NCBI GenBank assembly: GCA_036394315.1
Contig: DASWFI010000096.1
Location: 1 to 17,991, forward strand
Reading direction: 5' to 3'
DNA length: 17,991 nt
DNA from: DASWFI01 sp036394315
Lineage (GTDB): Bacteria; Patescibacteriota; Doudnabacteria; UBA920; O2-02-FULL-48-8
Of this stretch, positions 15,913 through 17,991 are shown piece after piece. The translations under genes and the position numbers were made by a program. Under the pieces are notes generated by a model, which did no database searches, was not told the DNA's origin, and saw only the letters and a list, made by a program, of their open reading frames with translations. Every line of letters starts with the position of its first letter. Position 1 is the stretch's first letter.

Positions 15913-16401
15913 TTAAGTGTTATTGGTTTCGATTCTTTTCTTAATGTACGCAGTCTGTTTCTTATATGAAAAAAGAAATAAGGATAAAAGCAATATAGAA
16001 ATTATGTAAAAATTCCATTGTGATAGTTGAGGAAACACTGACTCAAATTGCTTGTAAATTTTCCCTAATATAAGTAACACAAACAACGAAATAAATGTTC
16101 TATACATATTATTCGCTTCTGAAAGTATTTCGATTTTTGAATCTTTTTCCGAAGCATTAACAAAATCTTTATAATCAGCAAATTTTAAAAAGGAAATTTT
16201 CTTCAAGAATGGCTCTATGAAGAGCGAACCAAATCTACTAATTACTAACCCGATAAAATAACAAACAAAAGCTCCTACGAGCAAATCTCCCCAAGTAAAG
16301 GAATGAATCATAAATTTATCTAAAAGTACAACAAACAGAACTCCCGGGAGGAGATAATTAAAAAGTTTATAAGTATCTAATTTATCTAATAATTCTTTCA
16401 T
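15913..16401 (-). CDS. Four-span membrane protein of unknown function
   Basis: The 162-residue product has hydrophobic segments near 13-31, 38-62, 101-117 and 129-146, arranged as two hairpins around a polar, probably cytoplasmic loop (64-99) that holds KFADYKDF (73-80) and ASEKDSKIEILSEANNMYRT (83-102). I know no enzyme motif in it. The loop looks conserved in character (charged, with tyrosines) and may bind a ligand or partner. It lies between two MBL-fold genes with gaps of two and four bases, so all three should be co-expressed. DNA here is clearly AT-richer than in the first MBL gene. By analogy with other membrane-effector operons it could be an effector or sensor; this is inference. 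Confidence 0.75.
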   Translation of the reverse strand: MKELLDKLDTYKLFNYLLPGVLFVVLLDKFMIHSFTWGDLLVGAFVCYFIGLVISRFGSLFIEPFLKKISFLKFADYKDFVNASEKDSKIEILSEANNMYRTFISLFVLLILGKIYKQFESVFPQLSQWNFYIISILLLSLFLFSYKKQTAYIKKRIETNNT

Positions 16402-16403
16402 GG

Positions 16404-17456
16404 TTATTCTTCTACGAGATCATGGAATGGTTCGGCTTGTGCCATGCCCCATCTACGATCTGGACCATTATAATGATGAAGCAAGGATACGCCTCTGGTC
16501 ACGAAAACTTTCGTTCCATGTTTTTGGAGGGCATTCGTTAATTTTTTGGCGGGATGTTTTGGCGAATCTTTTGAGGCAGAGATAAAAGCAGTCTGTGCCT
16601 TTATTCTTTTCAAAATTTTACTATTAAGATTACGCTTGCTGCCATGATGTGGCACATCCAAAAAACCGAGGTCATGTAGAGGAATATTTGCTTTCTCGGC
16701 ATAATCAGCGGCATTGTTTAGTGCGGTTTTTCCAGCGTCGCCGGTAAACAGTAGTTTATGCCCATCTATACTAAACAAAATAATTGTGCTGGTGTTGTTC
16801 TCTGGTGAAGTCGTGTCCTCATCATCGTTAAGCAGGTCTACAAGAACATGATCCTTTATCCACTTAACCGCTTCTTCGGTGGCTTTTTTAATTGGAGCCA
16901 AAAAACCTAGATTAGTTGCTGGTGCCGGAGTACTACGGAAATGAGGCAATAATGATTCATAAAAATCTTTAGAAGGACCAAGTACAAGCACGGCTCCATT
17001 GTATCCGCCTGTGCCTTGAAAAGCTTCTACTATTTTTACACCTTTCTTTGTCGCGAGGGCTTCTAAGTCGCTCGCATGTTGGAGGGATTTTTCTAGCGAT
17101 TCTTCCAAACCGGATGCGGTAATTCGCCCGCTCTTAAACATATTTTTAATATCGGCGGCATGTTCCCAAGGTCGGTGCATCACTAATACGTCAACGGTGA
17201 GTTGCTCTAAAACAACAGAGAGACCCGAAGTGTGATCTCCGTCCGGATGAGTAGAGACGACCAAATCAACATGGGTAGTACCATAATAATTCTTAATGTG
17301 TTCAACCAATGCCTCACCTGATTCTTTAAAGCCACCATCGATTACAACGACGGTTTGCTCTGCACGAGGTCCTGCAAGATTACCAAAACGAAGAGCAATA
17401 GCGTCTCCGTTTTTTTCTCCGTCTCCTACGGGTATGTAATCTATTTGATATGCCAT
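16404..17456 (-). CDS. ComEC-like metallo-beta-lactamase-fold hydrolase, first gene of the cassette
   Basis: From the preferred start the product has 350 residues. It opens with MAYQIDYIPVGDGEKNGDA, the usual first strands of ComEC-like MBL proteins, then VVIDGG, STHPDGDH (H70, D72, D74, H75), LLFTGDAG (D240), VPHHGS (H270, H271) and H301 in SPKHPAKKL. All expected metal ligands are present. An acidic linker (DLLNDDEDTTSPENNTS, 207-223) interrupts the fold. No membrane span or signal peptide is seen. The frame extends upstream to 17525, but those 23 residues are unlike the family and would cover a palindrome and the edge of the leader hairpin. The substrate is unknown. It differs strongly from the second MBL protein outside the motifs, so they are distant paralogues, not a recent duplication. 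Confidence 0.88.
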   Translation of the reverse strand: MAYQIDYIPVGDGEKNGDAIALRFGNLAGPRAEQTVVVIDGGFKESGEALVEHIKNYYGTTHVDLVVSTHPDGDHTSGLSVVLEQLTVDVLVMHRPWEHAADIKNMFKSGRITASGLEESLEKSLQHASDLEALATKKGVKIVEAFQGTGGYNGAVLVLGPSKDFYESLLPHFRSTPAPATNLGFLAPIKKATEEAVKWIKDHVLVDLLNDDEDTTSPENNTSTIILFSIDGHKLLFTGDAGKTALNNAADYAEKANIPLHDLGFLDVPHHGSKRNLNSKILKRIKAQTAFISASKDSPKHPAKKLTNALQKHGTKVFVTRGVSLLHHYNGPDRRWGMAQAEPFHDLVEE

Positions 17457-17490
17457 GATGTACAGCGGCTCAGTTAATGATTGATTAATA

Positions 17491-17503
17491 TTCTGTGACA
17501 GAA
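17491..17503. promoter_or_regulatory. 13-nt perfect palindrome upstream of the MBL operon
   Basis: TTCTGTGACAGAA is a perfect inverted repeat of six bases around a central G. It lies 34 bases upstream of the preferred MBL start, next to a weak -10-like TATTAA on the minus strand. Its form suits a dimeric repressor operator. No regulator gene is visible in the window. Confidence 0.45.
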
Positions 17504-17519
17504 CACAAATTGTTAAACT

Positions 17520-17651
17520 AAACAAAAATCACCTAATTTCAGTAAGTTTTGTAGAATTGTGGTGATTTTTTATTTTCTGGCTAAATTTGCGGGTCGGGGC
17601 TTAGTTCATTTGTTTGAATTTATGTCTCCAGGCTCTCACTTAGTCATTTAC
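17520..17651 (-). ncRNA. Candidate short leader RNA or sRNA
   Basis: A transcript from the predicted start near 17651 to the hairpin end near 17520 would be about 130 bases. It contains two minimal open frames (ATG-ACT-AAG-TGA and ATG-AAC-TAA) and the terminal hairpin, but no gene. I recognise no known riboswitch. Whether it is an independent RNA or an attenuated leader of the MBL operon cannot be decided from sequence. Confidence 0.4.
17523..17568 (-). terminator. Terminator-like hairpin in the leader of the MBL operon
   Basis: AAAAATCACC and GGTGATTTTT form a 10-bp stem, with a further AATTC/GAATT pairing possible inside. Both strands have T-runs after the stem, so it can act in both directions. 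On the minus strand it lies between the strong promoter (17658-17686) and the first MBL gene, so it either ends a short RNA or attenuates the operon. Confidence 0.7.
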
Positions 17652-17657
17652 ACGAAT

Positions 17658-17686
17658 AGTATACGCGAACCCAAGCAATTTGTCAA
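17658..17686 (-). promoter_or_regulatory. Near-consensus sigma70 promoter on the minus strand
   Basis: On the minus strand, a perfect TTGACA (17686-17681) is followed after exactly 17 bases by TATACT (17663-17658). Transcription should begin near 17651 and run left into the leader and the MBL operon. This is the strongest promoter in the window by box match. Confidence 0.85.
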
Positions 17687-17732
17687 CGACCTGGCTCCCG
17701 TCTGGATCCGGATGTCTGAGGCTTGGGAGTCT

Positions 17733-17849
17733 GTTAATTTTACGCTCGAAATACTATAAAATTTGTAATATTTTTAAAAATACCCCTTCAAAATAAGGGG
17801 TATTAAATTTAAATTACAAATTTTGATAAAAATGCGTTGTAAAATTAAC
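17733..17849. repeat. Nested inverted repeats with a minus-strand terminator core
   Basis: Three pairs of arms are nested. The outer pair is GTTAATTTTACGC (17733-17745) against GCGTTGTAAAATTAAC (17834-17849). The middle pair is AAAATTTGTAAT (17758-17769) against ATTACAAATTTT (17813-17824), 12 bp perfect. The inner pair is AATACCCCTT against AAGGGGTATT around CAAAAT. On the minus strand the inner hairpin is followed by five T residues and works as a terminator for something coming from the right. The extended outer arms go beyond a plain terminator and could be a small cruciform element. Confidence 0.7.
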
Positions 17850-17869
17850 ACCCTTCCCGAGGCCGGCGC

Positions 17870-17901
17870 AAAAAAAGGTCCCAACGATAATTCGTTGGGA
17901 C
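17870..17901 (-). terminator. Strong intrinsic terminator, minus strand
   Basis: GTCCCAACGA and TCGTTGGGAC (17878-17901) form a perfect 10-bp stem with a 4-base loop. On the minus strand it is followed by C and seven T residues. It should end a transcript entering from the right edge. Confidence 0.85.
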
Positions 17902-17991
17902 GCATCGACAGACTCCTGACCTCCTTCATATTTCGACTGGCTACTTCCGTTTTGTTGCCAGCCGCCTTGCAAACCGCCGGACCGCTCTTAC
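17902..17991 (-). other. 3' end of an unidentified minus-strand gene or RNA, cut by the window
   Basis: This GC-rich stretch lies just upstream of a strong minus-strand terminator. One minus-strand frame is open from the edge to a TAG at 17943-17941 and gives a basic tail ending RRFARRLATKRK, so it may be a protein C terminus. The DNA can also fold: GGCTGGC pairs with GCCAGTC across 15 bases, which would suit a structured RNA. Neither reading can be settled with 90 bases. Confidence 0.3.

Noticed and set aside
17559..17759. 66-codon plus-strand open frame
   Set aside because: It lies antisense to the strong minus-strand promoter and leader, begins inside the hairpin, and resembles no family I know.
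17902..17991. End of RNase P RNA on the minus strand
   Set aside because: GTAAGAGCG resembles a conserved RNase P segment, but the conserved 3' part of that RNA does not follow, and a terminator comes too soon.
1..17991. CRISPR array, rRNA genes or recoded stop codons
   Set aside because: No regularly spaced repeats or rRNA-like sequence were seen, and TGA and TAG occur only at gene ends in the accepted genes.

Overview
The window looks like a chromosome segment of a Candidate Phyla Radiation (Patescibacteria, Parcubacteria-like) bacterium. This is inferred from protein style and gene company: a DUF4012 membrane protein among peptidoglycan genes, small single-span proteins, a membrane-anchored parvulin with a C-terminal tail, and many genes without a clear Shine-Dalgarno sequence. 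The standard code applies: TGA is used only as stop.

Layout. (1) 1-127: the last codons of an IS30-type transposase, followed at once by a strong extended -10 promoter. (2) 225-8761: a tightly packed plus-strand peptidoglycan operon: mraY, a D-aminoacylase-like amidohydrolase, murD, ftsW, a DUF4012 protein and murJ. Together they cover lipid I synthesis, addition of D-Glu, septal glycan polymerisation and lipid II flipping; the amidohydrolase and the DUF4012 protein are the unusual members. (3) 8763-12750: a small SMR/EamA-like membrane protein (probably frameshifted), a HAD phosphatase that looks inserted, lepA, a 32-codon membrane peptide, an FtsB/DivIC-like protein and a PpiC-type foldase. 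(4) 12762-14780: tRNA-Gly(CCC), a polytopic membrane protein, an HD-domain phosphohydrolase, a NUDIX protein with a disrupted C terminus, and tRNA-Thr(CGT). (5) 14781-17991: an accessory region downstream of tRNA-Thr on the opposite strand. It has a short remnant resembling a serine-recombinase tail, then a compact minus-strand operon of three genes: ComEC-like metallo-beta-lactamase-fold protein, four-span membrane protein, second metallo-beta-lactamase-fold protein. A near-consensus promoter drives it through a leader containing a terminator-like hairpin. The right edge holds nested inverted repeats and a strong minus-strand terminator.

The best candidate for an undescribed system is the MBL / membrane protein / MBL cassette (15027-17456) with its promoter, hairpin leader and 13-nt palindrome. 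Its place next to a tRNA and a possible recombinase remnant, and base composition that differs between its genes, fit a mobile accessory module. No function can be proved from sequence alone. Other notable points are an 18-bp exact direct repeat around the HAD gene that includes the lepA start, and two separate one-base frameshifts.
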